Made by a program: the position numbers and the translations under genes. From CBCXVS01 sp965178525 (GTDB lineage Bacteria; Tectomicrobia; Entotheonellia; Entotheonellales; Entotheonellaceae), in assembly GCA_965178525.1 (NCBI GenBank), contig CBCXVS010000025.1:1-39415 (forward strand): 39,415 bases of DNA, read 5' to 3'. The notes under the pieces were generated by a model, which was not told the DNA's origin, did no database searches, and saw only the letters and a program-made list of their open reading frames with translations. This document shows positions 1 through 7,776 of this stretch, piece by piece (position 1 is the first letter of the stretch; each line of letters begins with the position of its first letter).

Positions 1-264
1 TAAATGGACTTTTGAATTGGGCTAACCTGTTGATCTACTTAACCCTCCGCCTATTCTGCCAGGGGAACTTCGGTATAGAGAAAAGTTTACATCTAATCAC
101 CATCATGAAAAATGGATCCGTGAAAGACGCGAAGGAAAACGAAGAGAAGTGGATTGTTTATAGGAGTCGTCATGCCGCGCTTGCGGCGCCCGGAAATGAA
201 GAAAAACGTCTTTGACTCAGTCCTCAGTCCTCAGTCCTCAGTCCTTTTTTCATAGGAGAATAAC
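1..264. other. Intergenic left edge, no supported gene
   Basis: I see no convincing gene here. A 67-codon open frame (12-215, plus) has no recognisable family and no good ribosome-binding site. The stretch holds a heptamer tandem repeat at 216-243 and the ribosome-binding site of the next gene (AGGAG at 254-258). Confidence 0.5.
216..243. repeat. Heptamer tandem repeat, CTCAGTC x4
   Basis: Four perfect head-to-tail copies of the 7-bp unit CTCAGTC are followed by CTTTTTT. They end about 10 bp before the AGGAG site of the lyase gene. The unit is the reverse complement of the GGACTGA-type unit found at 25158-25171, so this is one member of a repeat family dispersed through the window. Confidence 0.95.
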
Positions 265-1734
265 GTGCGGTGTAAATGTTTTCAGATCACGCTGTTGATT
301 CGTACTGGGGTTGGAATCTTGTCATTGGCCACCTTATTGATGTCCTTGGATGCAGCGGCCGCGACAAAAAAGGTCAAATCGCTTCGGGAATTGCAAGATA
401 CGGCCAACCATGCCAAGCCGGGGGATGTGGTGCTTTTGGCTCCGGGCGCCTACAGCGGAAACGTGTCGCTGCGAGGAAAAGGGATGCCGGGCAAACCGAT
501 CGTCATCGGTGCGGAAAAGCCGGGCAAAACCATTCACACCTCAGGACAGTTTCGCATCACAGGTTCTCACATGACGATCCGCGATTTTGAGTTTCGGGGC
601 AACAAGGGCCAGCCCGTCTTTCTGGATCATGCTAAATATGTGAGAGTCGTCAATAATTTCTTTAACCGCTGTGGCAGCAAAACATATCGTGGGGTCGTAC
701 AGATCTCCGGTGATTCGGACGACTGTCGCGTCGACCACAACACCTTTGACGGTACCAAGATCTCAATGAGCATCCAGGCCATCGACCGAGACGGCAAGGT
801 GCCAGAGCGGCTTCGCGTGGATCACAACCTGTTCATGAATATTCCACGCAGCAATAAAAACAGCGGTGAAGTGATTCAGATCAACGACAACTGGGGTGGC
901 CAGGACCATTCCTTTAGAGCTCTTATCGAGTTCAATCTGGTTGAAAATTACCAAGGCGACGAAAGTGAGGTCATCAGTATCAAAGGTTCAAATTGTACGG
1001 TGCGTTACAATACGATTCGCCATGCTGACGGCGCGCTTTCGCTTCGGCATGGCAATGGACATAAGGTTTATGGCAATTTCATTTTCAATAGCAAAGGGAT
1101 GGAAATCACAGGCAAGAACGCGGAAGTCAACAATAACTATGTGGAAAATGCAGATCGTATCGGGATCGGCTTTGGCGGTGGCAAGAAAGATTATCGCACT
1201 CCCGACAACCTCCTATTAGCTAATAATACGTTAGTAAAGTTGAGTCAGGACATCTTTATTGGGTTCAATAAGAATTGGCATACGGGTCACAATACGAAGC
1301 CTAAAGGCGTGAAGTTTCTGAATAATCTCATATGGCAAGACCGCAATAAAGTGTTTAATCAGGCAGCTGACATCAATGCGAAATATGAGGCCAATATCGT
1401 GCATACCACAGGATCGGGTCAACTGGGGGTGTCTAAGAGTGGTGTGAAAAAGGCCAATCCGTCGTTTAAAAAGTCTGGCGGCATCCAGCGGCCGACGATG
1501 AAAAGCGTCGTTGTCGATAAAGGGGTTTCCGTGAGCCAGGTCCGAATCGACATCGACGGGCAAAATCGCAGCAGCAAGCAGGACATAGGAGCAGATGAAA
1601 TTCTTTCGAGCGCTATCACGATCAAGCCTTTAGACAAGTCAGACGTGGGTCACGATTTCAACAATACTACAGACCCGACAATAGACCCACCGAAACCACC
1701 TTCGAATCTTCGGGTGCTATCTACACATCCCTAG
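265..1734 (+). CDS. Secreted polysaccharide lyase family 6 (chondroitinase B / alginate lyase-like)
   Basis: Predicted secreted lyase that cleaves uronic-acid polysaccharides by beta-elimination. Residues 1-33 form a signal peptide (hydrophobic run at about 10-30, then AAA). The rest shows the short repeating hydrophobic/Asn pattern of a right-handed parallel beta-helix (VRVVNNFF, LRVDHNLF, CTVRYNTI). E233, E235, K240 and R261 have the same spacing as the calcium ligands E243/E245 and catalytic K250/R271 reported for Pedobacter chondroitinase B, and R261 sits in the family motif LRHGN. The length, 489 residues, fits PL6. The start is GTG at 265, chosen because AGGAG lies 6 nt upstream and the signal peptide follows. 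Whether the substrate is alginate, chondroitin or dermatan cannot be told from sequence. A 9-bp-plus hairpin lies downstream. Confidence 0.86.
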   Translation: MRCKCFQITLLIRTGVGILSLATLLMSLDAAAATKKVKSLRELQDTANHAKPGDVVLLAPGAYSGNVSLRGKGMPGKPIVIGAEKPGKTIHTSGQFRITGSHMTIRDFEFRGNKGQPVFLDHAKYVRVVNNFFNRCGSKTYRGVVQISGDSDDCRVDHNTFDGTKISMSIQAIDRDGKVPERLRVDHNLFMNIPRSNKNSGEVIQINDNWGGQDHSFRALIEFNLVENYQGDESEVISIKGSNCTVRYNTIRHADGALSLRHGNGHKVYGNFIFNSKGMEITGKNAEVNNNYVENADRIGIGFGGGKKDYRTPDNLLLANNTLVKLSQDIFIGFNKNWHTGHNTKPKGVKFLNNLIWQDRNKVFNQAADINAKYEANIVHTTGSGQLGVSKSGVKKANPSFKKSGGIQRPTMKSVVVDKGVSVSQVRIDIDGQNRSSKQDIGADEILSSAITIKPLDKSDVGHDFNNTTDPTIDPPKPPSNLRVLSTHP

Positions 1735-1796
1735 TGCTCCGTCCAGTCTTATCGCGCAGGACTTCCCCCTTCCCTTCCAGCGCCACGATGAAACAT

Positions 1797-1859
1797 CCGC
1801 GAAGGCCGCGAAGATCACGAAGTATCAAGACGCATCCGTCCCCTTCGCGCCCTTCGCGG
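1797..1859 (+). terminator. Large hairpin downstream of the lyase gene
   Basis: Bases 1797-1813 and 1843-1859 are inverted copies (16 of 17 pairs; the outer CCGCGAAGG/CCTTCGCGG is perfect) around a 29-nt loop. The hairpin is built of CGCGAAG units, starts 62 bp after the lyase stop codon and is followed by CTCCCTTTTTC. It may act as a terminator or be a dispersed repeat; the long loop makes a classical intrinsic terminator uncertain. Confidence 0.45.
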
Positions 1860-1979
1860 CTCCCTTTTTCATCATGTCCGGGCACGCATCGCCTCGGCAT
1901 GACGACCCCTGTCGATCAGCTGCAAAAAAATCCCGAATTTTCATCTATCTTTCATGTTCGCCCTCTACACTGATCGGAG

Positions 1980-1995
1980 CGTGTGTGCACACACG
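1980..1995. promoter_or_regulatory. Perfect 16-bp palindrome upstream of the secreted Fn3-like gene
   Basis: CGTGTGTGCACACACG reads identically on both strands. It lies 31 bp before the ATG at 2027, between a TACACT box (1966-1971, possible -10) and the ribosome-binding site, which is a common operator position. Alternating GT/CA could also be incidental. Confidence 0.4.
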
Positions 1996-2026
1996 GAGCC
2001 CGAAGCATCAACCAGGAGGACTCGAC

Positions 2027-2866
2027 ATGATGAGACATCAGCGTATATTACCCGTTTGGCTGCTGGCAGTTGTCGCATGGCTCATGGCAGCCGCTGTGCC
2101 GGCGGGCTTGGCCGGAGACAATGGTGGCGAAATTCCTTTCGACGAAGCACACATCTTCTTCGAGCTGAACAACACGGATGGCGACTTAGGCATCCACGGC
2201 AAGATCGATGGCGGGCCCTGGCGACGCATCGAGATCTCAGACCCGAATGACCAAGAGATCATGATCGCCAGGATTATCGGGCGCCTACGGCGGCAAGGGC
2301 TGACGGAATTCTTCTTTGAGAGTGCCGAGCCGACGTTCGATGAGCTGTCTCCGGAAGCGTTCTTCAATCGATTTCCGGAAGGGATCTACGAAGTCGAAGG
2401 CTTGACGTTAGATGGCCAAGAACTGGAGAGCGAGGCGCGCGTAACGCACCGGATGCCGGCCCCGCCAGGCGGGATCACCCTGAACGGCGTGTCGGATGCG
2501 CCGATCATGCAGGAGCGGTGCGACGACGAAAGCAACCAGTTCGACCCGACGGAAGTGGAGGTCTCGTCTGACGGCACCGTCACCATCGAGTGGGACGCGG
2601 TGACCACATCCCACCCCGACCTCGGGTCACCGAGATCAGGGGACATCGTGATTCACAATTACGAGGTCGTCGTCGAGGTGACCGTGGAAGTGGACGGAGA
2701 GGACTTCGAATCGGTATTTAGCGTGATCCTTCCGCCCGACCAGACAGCCATGACCGTTCCTCGGGAGTTCATTGATTTAGGCGATGAGTTCAAGTACGAG
2801 ATCCTGGCGCGAGAGGAGAGCTTTAACCAAACCGCGACGGAAAGCTGCTTCGTGCTCACAGATTAG
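2027..2866 (+). CDS. Secreted protein with C-terminal fibronectin-III-like domain, function unknown
   Basis: A 279-residue exported protein. The start at 2027 is preferred over upstream in-frame codons because AGGAGG lies at 2014-2019 and the product then opens with a classical signal peptide (MMRHQ, a hydrophobic stretch, then AGLAG). The central part is rich in Asp/Glu with no family I recognise. The last 130 residues have an Fn3-like layout: APPGGI linker, TIEWDAV strand, HNYEVVVEV strand, and LGDEFKYEILA near the end. Two Cys (in QERCDD and ESCFVLTD) could form a disulphide. No catalytic motif is visible. The palindrome at 1980-1995 may control it. The function is unknown; extracellular binding or adhesion is only a guess. 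Confidence 0.72.
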   Translation: MMRHQRILPVWLLAVVAWLMAAAVPAGLAGDNGGEIPFDEAHIFFELNNTDGDLGIHGKIDGGPWRRIEISDPNDQEIMIARIIGRLRRQGLTEFFFESAEPTFDELSPEAFFNRFPEGIYEVEGLTLDGQELESEARVTHRMPAPPGGITLNGVSDAPIMQERCDDESNQFDPTEVEVSSDGTVTIEWDAVTTSHPDLGSPRSGDIVIHNYEVVVEVTVEVDGEDFESVFSVILPPDQTAMTVPREFIDLGDEFKYEILAREESFNQTATESCFVLTD

Positions 2867-2876
2867 ACGTCTCGCC

Positions 2877-3545
2877 TCACGAGACGATCGCCCAGGCGTC
2901 GACCTCGATCAGCATTTCCGGTCGCAGGAGCGCCTCGCACACAATCCCGGTCGCAGCCGGATATGGCGGCTGGAAGCATTCGCGCCGCACCTGGGCCGTG
3001 TCACGATAGCGGGGCAGCCCTGCCGGGGTGACGAACTCCACCGTCTTCACCACCGCTTCCGGCCCCACGCCAGCGGCGCGTAACACCTCCATGAGGTTGG
3101 CATAGACATAGCGCGTTTGCCCCACGATATCATCGGGGTATTCGACCGTGAGCGTGTGCGGATTCAACGCGCCCTGGCCGGCCAGGCAAAGCAGGTGGCC
3201 AGCGCGCACGGCTGGCGCGTACGTCAACTGTTCGTACCGCTCCCAGCCGGGATTGATCGCCTGCTTGGGCTGCTGACACGCCACGAAATCGACTTGCAAG
3301 AGGGCCTCCGGGTGTCCGACACGCGGCATGATAATGCCCGTGGCCGCAGGAAACGGTGGCGCCAAGAACGCCCGGCGCACGCCTCCCGTGTCACGATACG
3401 ACGCCAGCCCGGCCGGCGTCAGGAATTCCACGGTCTTCACCACGTGTTCCCAGCCGAGTCCGGCCAAGCGCAGGAGGTGGGTGGTGTTCTCGTAAATCTG
3501 CCGCGCTTGCGCCACGATGTCACCCGGCGCCGTCACTTCGTCTGT
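2877..3545 (-). pseudogene. RidA-family three-domain protein, C-terminal part (domains 2-3) after a frameshift
   Basis: This frame carries most of the second and all of the third YjgF/YER057c/UK114 (RidA) domain of one gene. Two repeats are clear, each with the order PGDIVAQARQIYEN or PDDIVGQTRYVYAN, then VVKTVEF(L/V)TPAGL, then a C-terminal PFPAATGI / PYPAATGI strand and an acidic edge (LLQVDFVA, LIEVDAWA). Its first codons follow directly in another frame from the upstream fragment: skipping one C near 3546 gives ...SAQLPLQP-TDEVTAPGD..., a normal domain start. It has no ribosome-binding site of its own, so it is unlikely to be translated alone. Known RidA proteins hydrolyse reactive enamine/imine intermediates; tandem forms are less studied. 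Confidence 0.75.
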
Positions 3546-4077
3546 GCGGCTGTAGCGGCAGTTGGGCGCTGAAATAGACCACATCGCCCATGCGCCGCCC
3601 CAGCACGCCCGCCCCGCTTGCCGGAGCGGCGCCAATGGGCATGCCGCCGCCGGGCGCGGCAACCGCCTCGATCTCGATGAGCGCGGTGGGCCGCAGGAGA
3701 CGATGCACGACAACTGTGCTGACCACGGGAAGCCGCGCCCCGAACCGTTCCTGCCGGAGTTCGGCCAGACGTGGATACTCGGCCATGCCGTCCACCGTGA
3801 CGTAGTCGACCAGGCGCACTACGTCGTGCCGGCCCAACCCGGCGGCCTGCACGATCGCCGCGATCTTCTCGTGCGCCACCCGCGCTTGCGCCACGATGTC
3901 GCCTGCGTCTTCGATCACGATGTGATGATGGGCAGACGAGTAGCGTGAAGCGGTATGGCCGGACAGCCAGACACCTGCCCGTGTGTCCACGCCGAGCGAG
4001 AAGCTATAGTGGGTGTAGTCAAAAAAAGGGAAATACGTGGGTTCGACAGCGCGTTTGGGCACCGGCGTCCTCCTCAT
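3520..4077 (-). pseudogene. RidA-family three-domain protein, N-terminal part (domain 1 and start of domain 2)
   Basis: 5' part of the split three-domain RidA gene. It contains one full RidA domain (HYSFSLGVDTRAGVWLSGHT, then DAGDIVAQARVAHEKI, then VRLVDYVTV, ending ALIEIEAVA), a Gly/Ala-rich linker, and the first strand of domain 2 (GDVVYFSAQLPLQP). The frame then runs into a stop at 3520-3522. I use ATG 4077 rather than the GTG at 4110, because the sequence upstream of the GTG lacks any ribosome-binding site and the region around 4077 is at least purine-rich. The gene is 93 nt downstream of the flavin monooxygenase on the same strand. The break is a single base (around 3546), so it may be a sequencing error rather than a real pseudogene. 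Confidence 0.75.
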
Positions 4078-4170
4078 CCGCTTCGTATCGCTCCACGTAA
4101 AAAGGGACACGATTGCAGAACATTATCATACGGCTTACGAGATGGTTCCCTTCATTGCGGTGCGCAGCAC

Positions 4171-5235
4171 TTAGAGCTTGGCCATCACCTGCCGCGAGAA
4201 CGCTTCGGCAAAACGCCATTTCTCATCGTTTCCGGTAGCGAACATCAACTCTTGCAAGCCCTGCCGCTCCAGCTCGCGAATTTGCTCGATCAGCTCCTCG
4301 GCCGTGCCCACCATACACGTGGCGCGAATCAGCTCGGCATCGATGAGCGCGGCTTCACCCGGGTGTAAGGCCGTGTAGTGATACTCATGAGTACGAAAGT
4401 GCCAGTGCGCCGCCGGCACCTCTGCGACCAGGTCGCCATAACGCTGCCAGTATGGCTTGAGAAAATCGGGTGGGTCGATATCCTTCTCATGCACCTCGTC
4501 AAAGAAGTAGTAGACACTCGCCATGACATTAGGGCCAACCAGACGAATAACCCGCTCGGAATCCACCGGCTCACCCGGTTCCAGGAGCACGATGTTCGTC
4601 AGCGCGCAATTGCGAAAGCCCGCCAGCGTGCGTCCGGCGCGGTCAGCGCCTTGCCTGGCGTGCGCCAGCGCCTCGGGAACGGCCATGCCTCGGGGAGGAA
4701 TGGCAAACACCAGACCATCGCCGTACGCCCCTGCCAGCCGCATGGCGCGCGGACCGAACCCGGAGACATAGAGGGGAATCTTCGGCTGCAGATTCATATA
4801 CCGATCCTCGTGCATCAGCACCTTGATGGGACGGCTGACGCCGTTGTAGGTATAATCCACCGTTTCCCCGCGCAAGAGGGCGCTCAGCACGTGCAAGTAC
4901 GCGGCGTATTCTTTGATGCGCATCGGCTTTTGTCCCATTGAGCGCATGGCGGTATTGCCCGTGCCGATACCCAGGTGCACCCGCCCGGGAGCCAAGCGAT
5001 TCAACGTCGCTATCGCCGCCGCCTGCACCGGTGGAATGCGCGTGCCGCAGATCGCCGTCCCCGGACCGAGGCGCAGACGCGAGGTGTGTTGCGCGGCCAG
5101 CGCCAGGACGGCATAGCAATCGGAGAACAGCATCTGGCTATCGGCGACCCACACCGCGTCATAGCCGAGGTTTTCAGCGTGGGCAAAGAACCCGATCTCA
5201 TCAATGTTCGCCATCACACAAATACCAAACTGCAT
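4171..5235 (-). CDS. LLM-class flavin-dependent oxidoreductase (luciferase-like)
   Basis: A 354-residue TIM-barrel flavoenzyme of the bacterial luciferase / F420-dependent reductase superfamily. Visible family features are MQFGICVMAN at the start, AENLGYDAVWVAD, a RLRLGPGTAICGTR strand, the LAPGRVHLGIGTGN loop, a PIPLYVSG-like strand (KIPLYVSGFGPRAM) and a C-terminal GTAEELIEQI helix. The cofactor (FMN or F420) and substrate cannot be read from sequence. GAGGAGGGG lies just upstream of the ATG. The start is 11 nt from the stop of the cupin gene, so the two are co-transcribed with RidA downstream. Pairing of an LLM monooxygenase with a RidA protein recalls RutA/RutC of pyrimidine degradation, so a ring-opening or N-heterocycle catabolic step is a reasonable inference. 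Confidence 0.88.
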   Translation of the reverse strand: MQFGICVMANIDEIGFFAHAENLGYDAVWVADSQMLFSDCYAVLALAAQHTSRLRLGPGTAICGTRIPPVQAAAIATLNRLAPGRVHLGIGTGNTAMRSMGQKPMRIKEYAAYLHVLSALLRGETVDYTYNGVSRPIKVLMHEDRYMNLQPKIPLYVSGFGPRAMRLAGAYGDGLVFAIPPRGMAVPEALAHARQGADRAGRTLAGFRNCALTNIVLLEPGEPVDSERVIRLVGPNVMASVYYFFDEVHEKDIDPPDFLKPYWQRYGDLVAEVPAAHWHFRTHEYHYTALHPGEAALIDAELIRATCMVGTAEELIEQIRELERQGLQELMFATGNDEKWRFAEAFSRQVMAKL

Positions 5236-5246
5236 CGGCCCCTCCT

Positions 5247-5978
5247 CTACCGGTCGGCGATGGGAAACTGCACGATCAGGGCTTCCAGGCCGTCAGCGCC
5301 CGCCTGCAGGGGCATGGGTCCGGCATCGGATGACACAAAAGCGCAGGAAAGTCTCGGTAGCGCCACGCCGTCGTGCCGCAAGGTTCCCCCGGCCACGATG
5401 ACGTACTGGCCGCCACCCGGCTCAGGATCGGGCGTATACGTGGCCGTTCCGGGCGCCGCGCGCAGAAACCAAGCCGCCAGGCCGTCCGCCTCGGGCGCCA
5501 TCACCTCTTCCAGCACATCCTGCTCCCGGCTTTGCAACGTGGCCGCATCGCTCAGCGCCAGATGGCCGGAGAGGCGGTGCCGCTTTGGAGCCGGCTTCAT
5601 AAACGACCGGCCTTCCGGAAAGTACCGTGCTCCGCCCGCATCGAAGCGATTGCGCAGGGTCAAAAAGGCGATGCCGTCATCGGCAGCGCGGATCGGCCCG
5701 TAGCCGGTAAAACTGTTGGTATAGTGCAGGGTGAACGGCTGCACCGCTTGCTTGCCCAGCAGCCCAGCGCCTTCCACAATGATCTGAAATTGATTCACCT
5801 CGTGAAAATGCGGCGGCACGATCGCGTTGGCCTGTTTCTCGACGAGAAACGCCACCGGCTGCGGCGACGCCTCGGCCGAGGCCGTGAACAATCGCGACAC
5901 CCAGCTTTCCCGGCCATCGGCATGCACGAGATGGGTACGGTTGGCACGCGCTTCCGCCATCGATTTTGCAACGATCAT
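5247..5978 (-). CDS. Cupin-domain protein, first gene of the monooxygenase/RidA operon
   Basis: A 243-residue protein with a double beta-barrel cupin pattern. The first cupin motif is seen as PPHFHEVNQFQIIVEG (His-x-His, then Gln/Glu further on); the second half has the strand GGQYVIVAGG but few metal ligands. The start at 5978 is chosen over an in-frame codon at 6098 because AAAGGA sits about 10 nt before it and the upstream extension shows no domain. It could be a small-molecule dioxygenase/isomerase or a binding protein; I cannot assign a reaction. Its stop is 11 nt from the next ATG, which supports an operon of cupin, monooxygenase and RidA. Confidence 0.75.
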   Translation of the reverse strand: MIVAKSMAEARANRTHLVHADGRESWVSRLFTASAEASPQPVAFLVEKQANAIVPPHFHEVNQFQIIVEGAGLLGKQAVQPFTLHYTNSFTGYGPIRAADDGIAFLTLRNRFDAGGARYFPEGRSFMKPAPKRHRLSGHLALSDAATLQSREQDVLEEVMAPEADGLAAWFLRAAPGTATYTPDPEPGGGQYVIVAGGTLRHDGVALPRLSCAFVSSDAGPMPLQAGADGLEALIVQFPIADR

Positions 5979-6160
5979 CGTCTGAGGTCCTTTCCGCTTC
6001 GTACCCGGTATGGTAGGAGATATCGGTGTTGCTTGACCTGTTAGGAGATAATCGATTTCCCAGGGATTAGCAATGGATTTTTTTAGGCGCATCGACATGC
6101 TAGCCGAAACGGTCTACGATAGACGCCTGCTATGGTCAGAGGTTAGCAAGAGGATAACGT

Positions 6161-6754
6161 ATGGCAAATCCTAAACATGTCGAGCTGGTGCAGCAGGGCG
6201 CCGAGGCCATTGCGGTGTGGCGGGAGGCCCATCCAGGCGACGGCTTGGACCTCGAAGCGGCCGACCTGGACCAGGTGAACCTACGCGCCGCCAACCTGGA
6301 AGGGGCCAACCTGGACCGGGCGAGTCTGCGCGGGGCCATGCTCGTCAGGGTGAATCTGCAACGGGCCAGCCTACGCGGCGCGCACCTGGAAGGCAGCCAC
6401 TTGCATGGGGCGTATCTGCAAGCGGCCCATCTGCAAGCGGCGCACCTGGAACAAGCCCGCCTGCAATGGGCCTATCTGGCCGAGGCCCGCCTGGACGGGG
6501 CCGACCTGCATGGCGCGAATCTGCAATGGGCGAACTTGCAAGAGACTCACTTGGAAGGGGCTGACTTGCACGAGGCGAACCTGCACGAGGCGGTTTTGGG
6601 GAGCACCATCTTTGAGCATACGCATCTCAACGGCGCCCTGGGCCTCGACACCTGCCGGCACCAGGGGGCGAGCCGTCTTGACGCTGGCACGCGGTCACAG
6701 TCGGGCAGCTTGCCCGAGGGCTTTGCCCGCGGTTGCGCGGGCGGTTTGACATAG
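6161..6754 (+). CDS. Pentapeptide-repeat protein
   Basis: A 197-residue protein. After a short N-terminal helix (IAVWREAHPGDGLDLEAADL) come about 24 near-perfect pentapeptide repeats of A(D/N/H)L(x)(x) type, for example ANLEGANLDRASLRGAMLV and ADLHGANLQWANLQ, through residue 150. Such repeats fold as a right-handed quadrilateral beta-helix. Gln, His and Trp are unusually frequent in the two outward positions. A C-terminal tail of about 45 residues has no repeat. AGAGGA lies about 7 nt before the ATG. Family members range from gyrase-protecting DNA mimics to scaffolds, so no specific role can be assigned. The last codons encode a perfect 7-bp GC hairpin (6725-6742), possibly the terminator. 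Confidence 0.88.
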   Translation: MANPKHVELVQQGAEAIAVWREAHPGDGLDLEAADLDQVNLRAANLEGANLDRASLRGAMLVRVNLQRASLRGAHLEGSHLHGAYLQAAHLQAAHLEQARLQWAYLAEARLDGADLHGANLQWANLQETHLEGADLHEANLHEAVLGSTIFEHTHLNGALGLDTCRHQGASRLDAGTRSQSGSLPEGFARGCAGGLT

Positions 6755-6820
6755 ACGGATCATGCGATACGCTCTGTCTAGGTGTGCAACCTAGGTGGTG
6801 TCGTCATAGGAGAGAACGCC

Positions 6821-6904
6821 ATGGGAAAAACGGTTAGAGGCGTGTATGAAAAGGGGGACATCCGACTCCTCGAGGATCCCCCCTTTCTTCCAAGCCTTTG
6901 TTAG
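6821..6904 (+). pseudogene. Truncated antitoxin AF2212-like (DUF104) stub
   Basis: A 27-codon frame begins with a well placed AGGAG (6809-6813) and reads MGKTVRGVYEKGDIRLLED before ending at TAG. The pattern R-G-V-Y-x-x-G-x-x-R-L-L-E is the N-terminus of the AF2212/DUF104 antitoxin family, whose members are usually 60-80 residues. The C-terminal half and any PIN toxin are missing, so this is most likely a decayed gene. Confidence 0.55.
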
Positions 6905-6973
6905 GCTTGAGAAGTCGCTCGGTCTTCACCCCATTTTTTCAATCGAGTCTGACCCTATTGATTCCTCTTTACA

Positions 6974-7023
6974 ATTTCTCGGGTAAATCCTCAGGGAATT
7001 CTACTCCGACCCCGATTTTACGG
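6974..7023. repeat. 50-bp direct repeat, left copy
   Basis: Exactly matches 9096-9145 in the same orientation. It begins ATTTCTCGGGTAAATCC and ends CGATTTTACGG. On the minus strand it corresponds to the 3' end of the small gene at 9123-9293, so this copy may be all that is left of a second copy. The block between the two repeats holds the BrnT/BrnA pair and the IS. Confidence 0.95.
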
Positions 7024-7081
7024 CGATCTTGCACGAATCATTCATATTTTCTATGATTTATATGATGGCATGGGAGGACGT

Positions 7082-7378
7082 ATGGGCAACCGAGATGAAT
7101 TTCACTGGGATGATGACAAATCTGATTTACTTGCCCAGACAAGAGGTTATCCGCTTTATGATGTGGCCGAGAAAATTTTCTCACATGCATACATTGAATA
7201 CCAACATCGAATGTATCCTGAGCAAAGTCGAGCGATAGGCCAAGTAGATGGGAAGTTAATGACGCTGGTATATGAGTTTGTGGAAGACGAGTTTGGTTCC
7301 TTCATCAAGCTCATAACCTATTGGCCTGCTAGCAATCTTGAAAAAAGCCTCTATGATCAGGAGTTGGAAACGCCATGA
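7082..7378 (+). CDS. brnT: BrnT-family type II toxin (RNase-like)
   Basis: A 98-residue protein with the BrnT layout: FHWDDDKSDLL near the N-terminus (family consensus (F/Y)EWDxxKxxxN), then YDVAEKIFSH, then a hydrophobic strand GKLMTLVYEFV and the ending KLITYWPASNLEKSLYDQE (family: iit.w.A...E...Y). Known BrnT proteins are RelE-fold ribonucleases held inactive by BrnA. The start at 7082 is used because GGAGG (7073-7077) precedes it closely; an earlier ATG at 7070 lies inside that site. Its stop overlaps the next start (ATGA, 7375-7378), the usual toxin-first order for brnTA. The match is to the family pattern and is moderately divergent. Confidence 0.66.
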   Translation: MGNRDEFHWDDDKSDLLAQTRGYPLYDVAEKIFSHAYIEYQHRMYPEQSRAIGQVDGKLMTLVYEFVEDEFGSFIKLITYWPASNLEKSLYDQELETP

Positions 7379-7656
7379 GCTGGACGAAAGACAAGCTTGA
7401 TGAAGAAACAATGCACCTCCAACCGAGAGATGAAAGCGACATGGTCAGTCGTGGGGTCAAGCGCGGCCGTCCCCAAAAGCCTCGGACGATCAAGACAAAC
7501 CTTGACTTGTCAGAGGACTTAGCGGCACAGCTTGATAGCATCGCTGAGTTCATGGGATCGACACGACAAGGGGTTGTCAAGGGGTTCATCTTGAACGGCC
7601 TTAAAGACTACTATTTCGTCCGTGACGCCGAAAGGCGCCATCGGTCTAACGACTAG
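7375..7656 (+). CDS. brnA: BrnA-like ribbon-helix-helix antitoxin
   Basis: A 93-residue basic protein translationally coupled to the toxin by a 4-bp overlap. Residues 28-75 fit a ribbon-helix-helix DNA-binding domain: a KRGRPQKPRTIKTNLDLSED strand region, then LAAQLDSIAEFMG and a second helix RQGVVKGFILNGLKDYYF. In known pairs BrnA neutralises BrnT and represses the operon. This one is longer at the N-terminus than RHH minimal domains. No operator is obvious upstream. Confidence 0.62.
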   Translation: MSWTKDKLDEETMHLQPRDESDMVSRGVKRGRPQKPRTIKTNLDLSEDLAAQLDSIAEFMGSTRQGVVKGFILNGLKDYYFVRDAERRHRSND

Positions 7657-7776
7657 GGTCCACCGACCTGCTCCTCAATGAGCGATTCTTTAACGCTGTG
7701 CGTCCGCAGTTTCCAAACCTTCATCTACGCCGCAACAGGAATGGATTAATCTGCAACACATCATTAGAGTTGTTCC

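Noticed and set aside
12..215. 67-codon frame at the left edge
   Set aside because: No homology pattern and no ribosome-binding site; composition unlike the neighbouring genes.
216..243. Heptamer arrays considered as CRISPR or rRNA-like repeats
   Set aside because: The units are contiguous with no spacers and vary between sites; they are simple tandem repeats.
4975..5703. A 242-codon plus-strand frame
   Set aside because: Antisense to the monooxygenase and cupin genes, with Arg/Pro/Ala-rich noise.
6939..6961. TCAAT...ATTGA inverted ends around GAGTCTGACCC, similar to repeats seen near REP-associated transposases
   Set aside because: Only one copy is visible and the stem is 5 bp; not enough to call a REP element.
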